Program-made: the position numbers and the translations under genes
DNA from: Lewinellaceae bacterium
GTDB lineage: Bacteria; Bacteroidota; Bacteroidia; Chitinophagales; Saprospiraceae
Direction of reading: 5' to 3'
Length of the DNA: 64,000 bases
Assembly: GCA_016719605.1 (NCBI GenBank)
Contig: JADJYW010000008.1
Span: 186,001 to 250,000, forward strand
Part shown: positions 1 through 9,486 of the stretch, piece by piece
Layout of the letters: every line of letters begins with the position of its first letter
Position numbering within the stretch: the stretch's first letter is position 1
Notes under the pieces: model-generated
Seen by the model: only the letters and a program-made list of their open reading frames with translations
Databases searched by the model: none
Told to the model about the DNA's origin: nothing

Positions 1-257
1 AGCCAATCTTCTACCAGGGCCAGTTCGGCTTCCACGGTTTCCGGTTTGACGTGGCTGGGGTGCAGGCCCATCATGGCGAAACAATGGTCGGGGAAAGCCG
101 CTTCGAGATCGAGCATGGGCTGGATGGACTCCGCGTCGATATTGGGCAAGTACATCCGGGTAACACCGGCGGCTATGGCGCGCTGAACCATTTCCGGGCG
201 GTCGTGGTCAAATTTGCCGGAGTAGAGGTGCGCGTGGGTGTCTGTGAGTTCAATCAT
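1..257 (-). CDS. tatD: TatD family metal-dependent hydrolase, N-terminal part
   Basis: Partial gene: the first 85 codons are present and the rest lies beyond the left edge. The protein starts MIELTDTHAHLYSGKFD and continues through a conserved GLHPSHV stretch. The DTHAHL metal-binding motif at the N terminus and the G-(L/I)-HP motif are typical of the TatD amidohydrolase fold (metal-dependent DNase/exonuclease). The ATG lies four bases after a TACTTTTG element on the minus strand, which supports this start. Nothing in the neighbourhood points to a specialised role. The family call is firm; the exact TatD/YcfH-type subgroup cannot be decided from a fragment. Confidence 0.85.
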   Translation of the reverse strand, partial: MIELTDTHAHLYSGKFDHDRPEMVQRAIAAGVTRMYLPNIDAESIQPMLDLEAAFPDHCFAMMGLHPSHVKPETVEAELALVEDW

Positions 258-261
258 GGGG

Positions 262-269
262 CAAAAGTA
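262..269 (-). promoter_or_regulatory. Candidate Bacteroidota promoter -7 element for tatD
   Basis: On the minus strand the sequence reads TACTTTTG, an exact match to the TAnnTTTG consensus of the Bacteroidota housekeeping sigma factor. It ends only four bases before the ATG, so the transcript would be almost leaderless. A clear TTTG box at the -33 position is not seen. Confidence 0.45.
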
Positions 270-490
270 GGGCAATGTTGGTTAGCATTAAAGCGGGCTT
301 AAAGTGTCGCAGATATAGCGGAGCTTCAAAAATGGTTTGGTTCCTTTGGGGGGGCTGCCTACATTTGGCATCCTGTTGCACACCGGTTTTCAAAAAACAT
401 ACTTTTCCCGGGCATCTGTGCAACGAGTAGCGATATGACCGTATCTTGCTAATCCTACCCATATACGTTTCATCTAAAATTATCCGGACA

Positions 491-3400
491 ATGCGTTTCA
501 TTTTTACCATTTTACTCACCCTCCTTTTAATGAATCCGCTAAAATTAGCGGCTCAGGTGCCTCCCACCTGCTCACTCTCGCAGCAGGCAGGAGGCTCCTC
601 TACCTGTAATCAGGCCTGTTTATGGTGCAATATTGATGGCCTTCAGGATATTACAAACATACCAGGGCCGCCCTCCTCTCAGCTTCCGCCAGGACCGCTG
701 ACCATTGATGTGTGCCTTTTCGGCATTAACGGCGGGCCGCCGATTGTGCTGGAGCGCCCCCGTTGGTATGCCTTCGTCGCCGGGTCAACCGATGTCGGAT
801 TTGGCATAAAGAATATAGGTTGTCAGCAAGGGACCACTTTGGAGGCCGCGATTCTTCCGTCCTGTGCACAGCCTTATGTTGCGCTGAACTGCGGGACATT
901 AGACCCTAACTTTCCGGTTATCGGAGCAACCAGCCTTACCGTTGGGCGGGTATATTACTTAGTTGTGGATGGCGTAAATGACGCCATTTGCCGTTACGAG
1001 GTGAACGTCTCGTACGGCTCCGCTTCACCGCCTCCGTTGGGAGCGATGGATACGACTATTCAGGGCCTGAAATTGGTTTGTCCGAATGCCACAACGACCT
1101 ACTCCATTCCAAGTGTGCCCAATGCCATATCGTATACCTGGACAGCGCCGCCGGGTGCCAAAATAAATGGAGGAACAAACTTAGCCATTTTGCCCAGTGC
1201 GCCTGGCCCGAACGCGTCCATAAATGTCCAGTTCGGAACTGCCGGCGGTGTCATTTGTGTCACGGCATCCAACGGCTGCGATACGCCCAAAACGACCTGC
1301 ATCCTGGTTGTCAATCAGCCATTGACCGTCAATCAACTGCCCGACCTAACCCTGTGCTTCGAGGAACTACCTTTTTTTTGGGGAGAAGAACCCGGCAATT
1401 TGATTGCGGCCCCGGGCACATACACCCTCACTTCCGTGCCTTACGAATCGTATCTGGGCTGCGACAGTCTTGTTCGACAAAAAATTACTGCGCTGCCGCG
1501 CAAATTTAGAACCTTGCCCTTGCAGCGATTATGCAAAGACGAATGCTTCGAGATCAACGGATTTCCATACTGTGAAACGGGAACCTTCCAGGAACTGCTT
1601 ATCAGCGATGATGGTTGCGACAGCCTGGTTCTTTTCTCTATTTTGAAAGTGCCGGCAAACGCGGGCGTTGAAAAACCGGATACCCTGACTTGCAGGACAC
1701 CGTCCATAACCTTGCGCGCGGATACCACCACCACAATGGGTAACTCCGTTTTTTACAAATGGGTAGACAACCTCGGCAATACCCTCAGCACAACTCAGAC
1801 GCTCACCGTCACCGACGCGGGGCCGTTTTATTTTATCGTAAATAATGTCAGCGGCAACCTGATTTGCTCCGATACCGCCATTGTGACGGTGCCGGTAAAT
1901 CAGACCTTGCCCTTAGCCAACGCCGGCCCGAACCGTGTACTTACCTGTGATGTGCCGCTGATTCAGTTGCAAGGCACGGCTTCCGTTGGCCCACAATATA
2001 ACTACCTCTGGCTGGCCTTCAACGGCGGCAACATCGTGTCCGGTTCCACAACCCTCACGCCCAACGTGAACGCACCAGGTACCTACCGGCTACGCGTGAC
2101 CAACGAACTCAACGGCTGTACCCAAACCGACAACACCATCGTGACGGCGGCTGTACTTCCGCCGGCTCTCACGGCCACGGGCGGCACCGTTTCGTGCGAA
2201 GTACCCGTGACAACGCTGCAAAGCACGACCAATGCCGCCGGCGCGACGTTCGCCTGGACCGGGCCGGGCAGTTTTGCCTCCACGCTGCAAAACCCGACCG
2301 TGAATACTGCCGGCGAATACACCGTGGTTGTTACCGACAGCATCACCGGGTGTACTAATGTAGCCACCGCCATCGTGCTTGCGGACACGGCACCGCCCGG
2401 AGCAATCGCTTTAGGTGGCGTTTTGACTTGCGTGGAAGCAACCGTCGAACTGAGCGGCACCTCGCCTGGAAACAACCCTGTGTTTGCATGGGTTGGCCCC
2501 GACGGGTTCTCATCCAGCCTGTCCAACCCGATTGTGGAGCAGCCCGGGAGTTACCTGCTGACCGTCACGGGCGCCAATGGCTGCACGAGCACCGCCACTG
2601 CCGTTGTAGTTTTGGACAATACGCCTCCTGGCGCCCAACTGGATGTGGCAGCCAACCTCAATTGCAACAACAACACCGTCAATATCACCGCCACGAGTAT
2701 GGCTCCCGGGGCATTCCGTACCCACTTGTGGACACTGCCCGATGGAAGTGAAGTATCTACCGGCAACAACCCGATTTTGGCTGCCGGCACACCGGGCGGT
2801 TACAGCGTGGTGATCACCAATACACAAAATGGCTGCACGAGCACCGCTACCGCCACCGTTGTGCAAACTCCTGCCGTAACGGCCGGCGTGAGCAACGTGA
2901 TTAATGTTGCCTGTTTCGGTCAGCAAAATGGTAGCGCCACTGCTATCGGTGGTGGCGGCAGCGGCACCTACTTTTATACCTGGAATACCGGCGACAATAC
3001 CGCCATGGCCACCGGCCTCAATGTTGGTACCTACACGGTCACGGTCACCGACGGGGAGCAGTGTACGGCCACAGCCACGGCCACGGTCAGTCAGCCGCCG
3101 GCCCTCACCGCCAGTGCTGCCGGAACGCCACAATCGGCCAATGGCGTTGCCGACGGAACGGCTACTGTGACGCCGCTCGGTGGTACGCCCGTTTACACCT
3201 ATAATTGGAGTACTGGAGGCGCAACACAAACCATCACCGATTTGCTGCCGGGTTCGTACACGGTCACAGTGACCGATGCTAATGGTTGCACCATTGTGTC
3301 CATTGCCACCGTAAACGCTTACGACTGCACCATTGAGGCAGATGTGGAGGCTGCCGATGCCCTGTGTTTCGATGCCAATGACGGCACGGCAATGGTCGTG

Positions 3401-5227
3401 ACGACCAACGGTCTGGCGCCTTTCACCTACGACTGGAGCACCGGCGAGAGCACCGCCTCTATCGGAAACCTTGAGCCGGGCATTTACACCGTGGTGGTGA
3501 CCGACGCTGCCAACTGTCCGGAAGCAATTTCATTTACCATTTCTGAACCCACGCTCCTGCGCGCGAATGCCACGGCAACGAATATGAGTGGCCCGGCTAC
3601 TGCCGATGGTACAGCCACCGCCGGCCCCACCGGCGGCGTAGGTCCATACACATACGAGTGGAGCAACGGTGAAACAACGCAGACCATCATCAATCTGGAT
3701 GCCGGCCCGTACACCGTCACTGCAACGGATGCCAATGGTTGCACCGCTGTGCAAACGGTGGAAGTATTGGCTGGAAACTGCGGCATCACGACGACGTTCA
3801 TCCCGGAATCCGTTAGTTGCAATGGCGAGGCCAACGGCAGCGCTACGGTTATCATTAACGGAGGCACCGGCCCCTTCACCTACGCGTGGAGTTCGGGCGG
3901 TAGCGGGCAGACGGAATCCGGGCTCGCAGCGGGTACTTATCAGGTCACGATTACCGACGCGAACAACTGCGATGTGGAGGATGAAGTAACCATCACCGAA
4001 CCGGATTTGCTTACCCTCGACCTGGTTTCTGTTACCGACACCGACTGCCCCAATACACCGGAGGGCGCCGCCACGGTCAGCGCCAATGGCGGTACCAGTC
4101 CGCTCTTTATCAGCTGGAGCGACGGCCAGACCGGCCCGACGGCCAGTAACCTGATCGCGGGCACCTATACGGTGCAGGTGACGGATGGCAATGAATGCAA
4201 AACGACACTGGACATCGTGGTGAATGCCATAGATGCCGAACCTCCGGTTATCGAAGGGGATACGCTCGTTGGAGCGCTTGGTGTGGCGGGCAACGTCACG
4301 CTCAATATCCAAACGCTTGGCCTCATCGTGACCGACAACTGCGCCGTGGACGAGGTGGTATTCCAGCCCGGCTCGTTCAACTGCACCCAGTTAGGCCCGC
4401 ACGATGTGGTTGTAACGGCCACCGACGAGGCCGGCAATGTAACCACCACCACTATAGTCGTGATCGTAGTGGACGACCTGCCGCCCTCGCTCGTATGCCC
4501 GTCCAGTGTGGTGCGCTGTTTTGGCGACAATGTGGTGCAATATCCCGCGCCCGTTGCCACGGATAACTGCCTTGGCAACGGTGGTATGTTTGATCTGGTG
4601 TCCGGTTTGCCAAGTGGCTCGCCGTTCCCGTTGGGTGCTACCACCGTCACATACACCTACACCGATGCCGACGGCAATGTGGGCGCTTGCACGTTTGAGG
4701 TGACGGTGCTGACGGAACTGGTTATTGAACTGGATACGATCCTCGATGACAAGGGTGGACTGAATATCGGCGCCGTGCGAATCTCCCCCAATGGCAGTCT
4801 CTCCCCCTATACCTACGAATGGTTCCGCAACGGTGTGCTGTTGTCGAATACAAATGAGGACCTGGAAAATATAGGAAACGGTTCTTACTCGGTGATCGTG
4901 ACGGATGAAGTGGGTTGCACGGCAGTGGCTGGTCCGTTTGTAGTGGACAGTCTCGTATCCACGAAAAACATCCCCGAATGGGGCCAAGGCTTGCTCATCG
5001 TGCCGAATCCGACCAGTGGCCAACTGGCTGTGATCTTTCCGGCGCAACTGCCGGACGACGTGCACTTTGCTGTGTTTGATATGACCGGACGCCTCGTGCA
5101 GCAGCAGTCCGTGGAGGCGCCCAAGCGTATGGATTTCGATCTGTCCAATGTGCCGGACGGCCTGTACACGGTGCTGATTCGCGTCAGAGATCAGGTGCTT
5201 GCCCGGAAAATTGTGGTGAGTAAGTGA
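491..5227 (+). CDS. Giant secreted surface protein with SprB-like repeats, HYR-like domain and type IX secretion signal
   Basis: Predicted cell-surface or secreted protein of 1578 residues. The ATG at 491 is chosen over the upstream ATG at 446 because it begins a clean signal peptide (MRFIFTILLTLLLMNPLKLA, then AQ). Residues about 190-790 contain Ig/PKD-like segments. Residues about 800-1240 hold repeated SprB-type units of the form GGxxPYTYxWSxGxT...GxYTVTVTDAxGC. About 1330-1405 resembles a HYR domain (PSLVCPSS...ATDNC). The last ~80 residues (VPNPTSGQL...FDMTGRLVQQ...DGLYTVLIRV) are a type A T9SS C-terminal sorting domain, so the protein is expected to cross the outer membrane by T9SS. SprB itself is the gliding adhesin of Flavobacterium; repeat similarity alone does not prove a gliding role. 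A strong terminator follows. It stands alone, with no operon partner. Confidence 0.85.
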   Translation: MRFIFTILLTLLLMNPLKLAAQVPPTCSLSQQAGGSSTCNQACLWCNIDGLQDITNIPGPPSSQLPPGPLTIDVCLFGINGGPPIVLERPRWYAFVAGSTDVGFGIKNIGCQQGTTLEAAILPSCAQPYVALNCGTLDPNFPVIGATSLTVGRVYYLVVDGVNDAICRYEVNVSYGSASPPPLGAMDTTIQGLKLVCPNATTTYSIPSVPNAISYTWTAPPGAKINGGTNLAILPSAPGPNASINVQFGTAGGVICVTASNGCDTPKTTCILVVNQPLTVNQLPDLTLCFEELPFFWGEEPGNLIAAPGTYTLTSVPYESYLGCDSLVRQKITALPRKFRTLPLQRLCKDECFEINGFPYCETGTFQELLISDDGCDSLVLFSILKVPANAGVEKPDTLTCRTPSITLRADTTTTMGNSVFYKWVDNLGNTLSTTQTLTVTDAGPFYFIVNNVSGNLICSDTAIVTVPVNQTLPLANAGPNRVLTCDVPLIQLQGTASVGPQYNYLWLAFNGGNIVSGSTTLTPNVNAPGTYRLRVTNELNGCTQTDNTIVTAAVLPPALTATGGTVSCEVPVTTLQSTTNAAGATFAWTGPGSFASTLQNPTVNTAGEYTVVVTDSITGCTNVATAIVLADTAPPGAIALGGVLTCVEATVELSGTSPGNNPVFAWVGPDGFSSSLSNPIVEQPGSYLLTVTGANGCTSTATAVVVLDNTPPGAQLDVAANLNCNNNTVNITATSMAPGAFRTHLWTLPDGSEVSTGNNPILAAGTPGGYSVVITNTQNGCTSTATATVVQTPAVTAGVSNVINVACFGQQNGSATAIGGGGSGTYFYTWNTGDNTAMATGLNVGTYTVTVTDGEQCTATATATVSQPPALTASAAGTPQSANGVADGTATVTPLGGTPVYTYNWSTGGATQTITDLLPGSYTVTVTDANGCTIVSIATVNAYDCTIEADVEAADALCFDANDGTAMVVTTNGLAPFTYDWSTGESTASIGNLEPGIYTVVVTDAANCPEAISFTISEPTLLRANATATNMSGPATADGTATAGPTGGVGPYTYEWSNGETTQTIINLDAGPYTVTATDANGCTAVQTVEVLAGNCGITTTFIPESVSCNGEANGSATVIINGGTGPFTYAWSSGGSGQTESGLAAGTYQVTITDANNCDVEDEVTITEPDLLTLDLVSVTDTDCPNTPEGAATVSANGGTSPLFISWSDGQTGPTASNLIAGTYTVQVTDGNECKTTLDIVVNAIDAEPPVIEGDTLVGALGVAGNVTLNIQTLGLIVTDNCAVDEVVFQPGSFNCTQLGPHDVVVTATDEAGNVTTTTIVVIVVDDLPPSLVCPSSVVRCFGDNVVQYPAPVATDNCLGNGGMFDLVSGLPSGSPFPLGATTVTYTYTDADGNVGACTFEVTVLTELVIELDTILDDKGGLNIGAVRISPNGSLSPYTYEWFRNGVLLSNTNEDLENIGNGSYSVIVTDEVGCTAVAGPFVVDSLVSTKNIPEWGQGLLIVPNPTSGQLAVIFPAQLPDDVHFAVFDMTGRLVQQQSVEAPKRMDFDLSNVPDGLYTVLIRVRDQVLARKIVVSK

Positions 5228-5249
5228 TGTGTAGTTAAATAAAAAGAGC

Positions 5250-5290
5250 AACGCCGCTTTCCGGATAGATCAGGAAAGCGGCGTTTTTTT
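5250..5290 (+). terminator. Rho-independent terminator, probably bidirectional
   Basis: A perfect 13-base-pair stem (5250-5262 with 5273-5285, AACGCCGCTTTCC and its complement) with a 10-base loop is followed by a run of seven T. On the other strand an AT-rich tract also follows, so it can end both the surface-protein gene and the convergent rfbB gene. Confidence 0.9.
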
Positions 5291-5307
5291 ATCATTTTTT
5301 CACGGCA

Positions 5308-6339
5308 TTACACATCCCTTTTTTGGTAGTCGCCGGAAAGTACTTGCTTCAGCCATTCCGTATTGTCTATGTACCATTGCGCTGTTTGGCGGAAGCCTTC
5401 TTCAAATTGAATAGTTGGTTCCCAACCCAGTTCGCGGCGGATTTTAGAAGCGTCAATGGCGTAGCGGAGGTCGTGACCGGGGCGGTCTTTGACGAAGGTG
5501 ATTAGTTGGCGGGAGGCGCCTGCGGGGCGGCCCAGCAGGTCGTCCATGATGTCGCAGAGTTTTTCCACGAGATCGAGGTTTTTCCACTCGTTGTTTCCGC
5601 CGATGTTATACGTTTCGCCGGCTTTGCCCTGGTGAAAAATCAGATCAATAGCCGCGGCATGATCGGCTACCCAGAGCCAGTCGCGGGTATTTTTCCCTTC
5701 GCCGTAAACAGGCAGCGGTTTGTTTTCCCGAATGTTGTTGATCATCAGCGGGATCAGTTTTTCCGGAAACTGGCAGGGGCCATAGTTGTTGCTGCAATTG
5801 GAGAGGACGACGGGTAGTCCAAAGGTGTGGAAATATGCCCGCACGAAGTGGTCGCTGCTCGCTTTGGAAGCGGAGTAGGGGGAGCGCGGGTCGTAGGGCG
5901 TTTCTTCGGTAAAGAAGCCCTCCTCGCCCAGGGATCCGTACACCTCGTCGGTGGAGATGTGGTAAAAACGTTTGCCGGCCGGCTCGTTGCCCCAAAACTG
6001 GCGGGCGACATTCAGCAAGTTCACGGTGCCCAGCACGTTAGTTTCCACAAAGGCCAGCGGGTTGGCGATAGAGCGATCTACATGGCTTTCTGCGGCGAGG
6101 TGGATCACGCCGTCGAAGTTGTATTGCTGAAATAACGCCGATACGATATCCTGCTGTCGGATGTCGCCGCGTTCAAAAATATAATTGTCGGCTTGTTCCA
6201 CATCGCGGAGGTTGGCTAAGTTGCCCGCGTATGTCAACGCATCAAGGTTGACAATGCGGTATTGTGGATACTTGCGGACAAAAAGCCGCACAACATGGGA
6301 GCCAATGAAGCCGGCGCCGCCGGTGATTAGTATTGTCAT
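5308..6339 (-). CDS. rfbB: dTDP-glucose 4,6-dehydratase
   Basis: Second enzyme of dTDP-L-rhamnose and related deoxysugar synthesis: NAD-dependent conversion of dTDP-glucose to dTDP-4-keto-6-deoxyglucose in the cytosol. The 343-residue protein begins MTILITGGAGFIGSH with the Rossmann GxxGxxG motif, has STDEVYG near residue 125 and the catalytic YSASK motif, and carries the DRPGHDLRYAID stretch typical of RfbB/RmlB. The length matches the family. The start at 6339 is preferred to a longer in-frame version because the nucleotide-binding motif normally sits at the extreme N terminus. The neighbour upstream is another nucleotide-sugar short-chain dehydrogenase, suggesting a polysaccharide precursor pair, although a long hairpin separates them. 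Confidence 0.95.
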   Translation of the reverse strand: MTILITGGAGFIGSHVVRLFVRKYPQYRIVNLDALTYAGNLANLRDVEQADNYIFERGDIRQQDIVSALFQQYNFDGVIHLAAESHVDRSIANPLAFVETNVLGTVNLLNVARQFWGNEPAGKRFYHISTDEVYGSLGEEGFFTEETPYDPRSPYSASKASSDHFVRAYFHTFGLPVVLSNCSNNYGPCQFPEKLIPLMINNIRENKPLPVYGEGKNTRDWLWVADHAAAIDLIFHQGKAGETYNIGGNNEWKNLDLVEKLCDIMDDLLGRPAGASRQLITFVKDRPGHDLRYAIDASKIRRELGWEPTIQFEEGFRQTAQWYIDNTEWLKQVLSGDYQKRDV

Positions 6340-6353
6340 TTTAGATTGTACGT

Positions 6354-6432
6354 TTTTCGTTTGTCGGGGCAGCTGCAAACCGGTAGCGCCTATAAGGAAC
6401 TACCGGTTTGCAGCTGCCCCGACAAACGAAAA
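6354..6432. repeat. Perfect 33-bp inverted repeat (hairpin) between two sugar genes
   Basis: Left arm 6354-6386 and right arm 6400-6432 are exact reverse complements over 33 bases with a 13-base loop. The arms contain GTCGGGGCAGCTGCAAACCG. It lies upstream of rfbB and downstream of the UDP-glucuronate decarboxylase gene. No proper T-run follows on the minus strand, so it is either an attenuator-like structure or an extragenic palindromic element rather than a standard terminator. Confidence 0.8.
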
Positions 6433-6470
6433 CTGTTTTTTAAACGTGAAGTAATCTACAGCCAACCTTC

Positions 6471-7421
6471 TCAACCGACCCGAACCACCGTCTTGAAGTA
6501 CTCGTACGTCAGTTTCAGTCCGGTGGCGCGGTCGAATTTCGGATTCCAGCCGAGCAGGGTTTGGGCCTTGGTGATATCGGGGCGGCGCTGTTTGGGGTCG
6601 TCCACGGGCAGGGGGCGGTAATCAATGTATGCCTTGGGGTTTTGCACGAGCTCGAGTACCTCATGGGCGAACTGCATGACCGTGATTTCGGAGGGGTTTC
6701 CGATGTTGACGGGCAGGTGGTAGTCGCTCAGCAAGAGGCGGTAGATGCCCTCCACGAGGTCGTCCACATAGCAGAAAGATCGCGTTTGGGAGCCGTCGCC
6801 GAATACGGTGAGGCCCTCGCCGCGAATGGCCTGGCTGAAAAACGCCGGCAGAACGCGTCCGTCGTTGACACGCATACGCGGGCCATACGTATTGAAAATT
6901 CGGATGATGCGGGTTTCCACGCCGTGGTAGTTGTGGTAGGCCATGGTGATGGCTTCGAGGAAACGTTTGGCTTCGTCGTACACGCCGCGCGGGCCGACGG
7001 GGTTTACATTGCCCCAGTATTCTTCCGTTTGCGGGTGTACGAGCGGGTCGCCGTACACTTCCGATGTAGAGGCCACGAGGATACGGGCGCCTTTTTCCTT
7101 GGCCAGGCCAAGGCAGTTGTGCGTACCGTGTGCCCCCACTTTCAGCGTCTGGATAGGCATCTGGAGGTAATCAATGGGGCTGGCCGGCGAGGCGAAGTGC
7201 AGGATGTAATCTAATTTGCCCGGAATGTGGATAAACTTGGTGACATCGTGGTGGTAGTACTCGAAGTCTTTTTCCTTGAACAGGTGCTCGATGTTGTCGA
7301 GGCTGCCCGTGAGCAGGTTGTCCATACCAATGACCTGATAGCCTTCGGCGAGGAATCGGTCGCTGAGGTGCGAACCAAGGAATCCGGCTGCGCCGGTGAT
7401 GAGGATACGTTTTTTTGTCAT
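6471..7421 (-). CDS. UDP-glucuronic acid decarboxylase (UDP-xylose synthase)
   Basis: Predicted cytosolic enzyme of 316 residues converting UDP-glucuronate to UDP-xylose with bound NAD. The sequence shows MTKKRILITGAAGFLGSHL (Rossmann motif), the DNLLTGSLDNI and ASPASPIDY segments, STSEVYGDPLVHPQ, the YDEAKR catalytic pair and FNTYGPRMRVNDGRV, all characteristic of the bacterial UXS group rather than of epimerases. The start at 7421 is chosen because the Rossmann motif follows directly, and because a TATCTTTG promoter element lies 33 bases upstream. A longer reading from 7577 has a low-quality N terminus. It probably contributes a xylose-type donor for surface polysaccharide together with the adjacent rfbB. 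Confidence 0.92.
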   Translation of the reverse strand: MTKKRILITGAAGFLGSHLSDRFLAEGYQVIGMDNLLTGSLDNIEHLFKEKDFEYYHHDVTKFIHIPGKLDYILHFASPASPIDYLQMPIQTLKVGAHGTHNCLGLAKEKGARILVASTSEVYGDPLVHPQTEEYWGNVNPVGPRGVYDEAKRFLEAITMAYHNYHGVETRIIRIFNTYGPRMRVNDGRVLPAFFSQAIRGEGLTVFGDGSQTRSFCYVDDLVEGIYRLLLSDYHLPVNIGNPSEITVMQFAHEVLELVQNPKAYIDYRPLPVDDPKQRRPDITKAQTLLGWNPKFDRATGLKLTYEYFKTVVRVG

Positions 7422-8053
7422 ACCTGGGTGGCGTACGGTGATGCGGAGCGGGCGCAAAGATAGGTATTTGGGGGAGCGGAAATTTTTGAAAAAAAAATTG
7501 CCGTAAAGCCGACAAAAAGTTGACGCCCGCTGTCGGGGCGCGATTATGTTACTATCCGTTTTGTGCATCACGGGCAAGATGGTATTCTATTGTCTTGCAC
7601 GAGTTGTGTACATAGTCGATATCCCGTCAAATGCCGACAATTTTTTTTAAAAATAATAGAAAAAAAATTTTCATACCAGACTTAAGTTCTTAAGTTGGCC
7701 CACGCTTTTAATCCATACTATTTTATACCGACCTTTTTGATTTACCACGAACTAATTGATTCGCTCGCCACACACGCTTCCCCGGCATATCCCCTGGTAC
7801 CCTACGCACCGAGATCAACCGATTAGTACAACGCACCGAGCCAAGTGACCTTTCAAATTACCTATATTCGATAGTTTCCTGTTGTCCAAAATCTCATTGG
7901 ATATAAATTGCTTTCTTGTCGGTGTCCCGGCAGGAGATTGCTCTTATTGATTCCTGTTATCAATTTAATCATTGTCCAAATTGAATTACAATCTATCCAG
8001 ACTGTTTTACACAGTCGTGGAGTTGGTTTTCTATATCAAATTCTATATTCAAT
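7422..8053. other. 632-base AT-rich intergenic region
   Basis: No supported gene is seen. The left end holds a minus-strand TATCTTTG element for the decarboxylase gene. The middle is A/T-rich (around 7635-7680) with a direct repeat CTTAAGTT at about 7682-7696. The right end must contain the start of the injection-system transcript, but no convincing TTTG/TAnnTTTG pair can be pointed to, so regulation of the cluster may use another sigma factor or activator. Confidence 0.5.
7455..7462 (-). promoter_or_regulatory. Candidate -7 promoter element of the UDP-glucuronate decarboxylase gene
   Basis: Reads TATCTTTG on the minus strand, matching TAnnTTTG, 33 bases upstream of the proposed ATG. The -33 box is not clear. 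Confidence 0.4.
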
Positions 8054-8647
8054 ATGATCAAGGAGACAGTGGAGTATTTAGCCAATGAGCTCAACCGTGT
8101 ATTAAACAACGGCAACAATGACCCGATGTATGTTTTGGATAATGTTGCCCGGCTTGATCTGGACAGCAGTGCCGCCTCATCCGGAAACCGGGACAAAGTG
8201 CTGCTCACGGTTGTCAATATAGAAGAAGAAAAAACACTCAAAAACGATCCGTTTTATGTTCGCCGGAATGACCCGCAGGAGGGTATCCAGATAGACAAGC
8301 GGAACCCCACGATATATATCAACCTGTATTTGTTGGTCAGTTGCTCTGCCGAGTACGGCACAGCGCTGGATCGGATCGGGACGGTACTCGAATACCTGCA
8401 AGGTAAAAATGTATTTACCGCGGATACAGCCGACCCGGGTGATCAATACCCTGAAAAAGTAGAGAAAATTATCCTCGATCTTTTTTCACTCAACTTTGAG
8501 CAGGTCAACCACTTGTGGGGTGTTTTGGGCGGCAAGTATGTGCCCTCTGTACTATACAAATTGCGCCTCTTGCCCATTCACTACGGCCGTACGCAGCAGG
8601 TCGGGCGTATTGAGGAAATTCAGGCCAACAGCCATGTAAACAACTAA
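8054..8647 (+). CDS. eCIS cap protein, DUF4255 (Pvc16-like)
   Basis: 197 residues with the hallmarks of DUF4255/Pvc16: an N-terminal helix (MIKETVEYLANELNRVL), the core VVNIEEEKTLKN, an INLYLLVSC strand, a helix beginning EYGTALDRIG, and the C-terminal block NHLWGVLGGKYVPSVLYKLR. Members of this family cap the distal end of the contractile tail, equivalent in position to phage T4 gp15 (known for PVC and related particles). It is the first gene of the injection cluster, followed 10 bases later by a second protein. In characterised Bacteroidota systems two proteins share the cap, so this would be the DUF4255 member of that pair. Confident in family, inferred in role. Confidence 0.88.
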   Translation: MIKETVEYLANELNRVLNNGNNDPMYVLDNVARLDLDSSAASSGNRDKVLLTVVNIEEEKTLKNDPFYVRRNDPQEGIQIDKRNPTIYINLYLLVSCSAEYGTALDRIGTVLEYLQGKNVFTADTADPGDQYPEKVEKIILDLFSLNFEQVNHLWGVLGGKYVPSVLYKLRLLPIHYGRTQQVGRIEEIQANSHVNN

Positions 8648-8657
8648 AACCGACACC

Positions 8658-9440
8658 ATGCACTGGCGATTTGATCCGCTTTTCACCATCGAGGTGTACC
8701 ACAGCAAGTACAAGACCCCGGACCCGGATACAGGTGAGCTGCCGCGCAAGGCGCCTGACTTTGCGCTGGAGCCGTCGGTATCCACGGCGGGCCATCTGTT
8801 GCGCATGGGCTGGGTGTTCCGGTCGCAAGCAGGGGGAGGTACGGTTTACGGGGAAAAGGTGTTCGCCGCCGATGGCACGGCAGCCTTGCGTTCCCTGCCA
8901 ACACCGGACGAGGGTTTTACTTTTTTGTTGCGTCTGAAAAATCCTGCGCTGCTCAACGAAACTAAACCTTATGTACTGGAGTCGAAGCCGGTATTGAAGC
9001 CGAACCCCAACTTGCCGGCATTTTCCGGTCGTTTCCGGTTGCTGTATTTCGACAACCGCGACCCTGTGCCACGCCCGGGTGGGGAACTGTGGCTCACGCC
9101 TACCCCCGTGGGGGTTGCCCAGTTTGGCTCGGCCGCACCGGCCCCGTTCACGCTTTCCTGTTCAAAAACGGATGCTTCCGAGGTGGCATTTACACCCCTG
9201 GCGCCCGCCGGCGCCGTGCAGTCGTTTCCGGTAGACACCAAAACAAAAACGGTCCGGATTGATCTGCCGGAAAATGGATACCAATTGCTGCACAAACCGG
9301 GCAACCAGGCGGAAGTACTGTTTCTGACCACCGATTTGCCGACCGGCGATGTGCTGGGCGTGGTGCGTATTTTCAAACCATCGGGCACTGCCGGGTGGGA
9401 GCCGCACCGGCGCTATCAGATCATTTTCGAGGAAGCCTAA
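8658..9440 (+). CDS. Unknown protein in eCIS cap position (possible second cap component)
   Basis: 260 residues, no signal peptide, no membrane segment. The N terminus (MHWRFDPLFTIEVYHSKY) and the C terminus (RYQIIFEEA) look strand-rich, and the whole protein reads as a soluble beta-rich structural protein. It lies between the DUF4255 cap gene and the sheath gene in a tight same-strand arrangement. In the Algoriphagus system two different proteins form the cap and its adaptor, so a cap-adaptor role is plausible by position. I cannot tie it to a named domain from sequence alone. Confidence 0.6.
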   Translation: MHWRFDPLFTIEVYHSKYKTPDPDTGELPRKAPDFALEPSVSTAGHLLRMGWVFRSQAGGGTVYGEKVFAADGTAALRSLPTPDEGFTFLLRLKNPALLNETKPYVLESKPVLKPNPNLPAFSGRFRLLYFDNRDPVPRPGGELWLTPTPVGVAQFGSAAPAPFTLSCSKTDASEVAFTPLAPAGAVQSFPVDTKTKTVRIDLPENGYQLLHKPGNQAEVLFLTTDLPTGDVLGVVRIFKPSGTAGWEPHRRYQIIFEEA

Positions 9441-9486
9441 ATGCATATTTGTTCACCGTACTTAAAAAGTTAAACAAACAATCGCC

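Noticed and set aside
446..490. Upstream start for the T9SS surface protein
   Set aside because: It would place 15 residues before a clear signal peptide.
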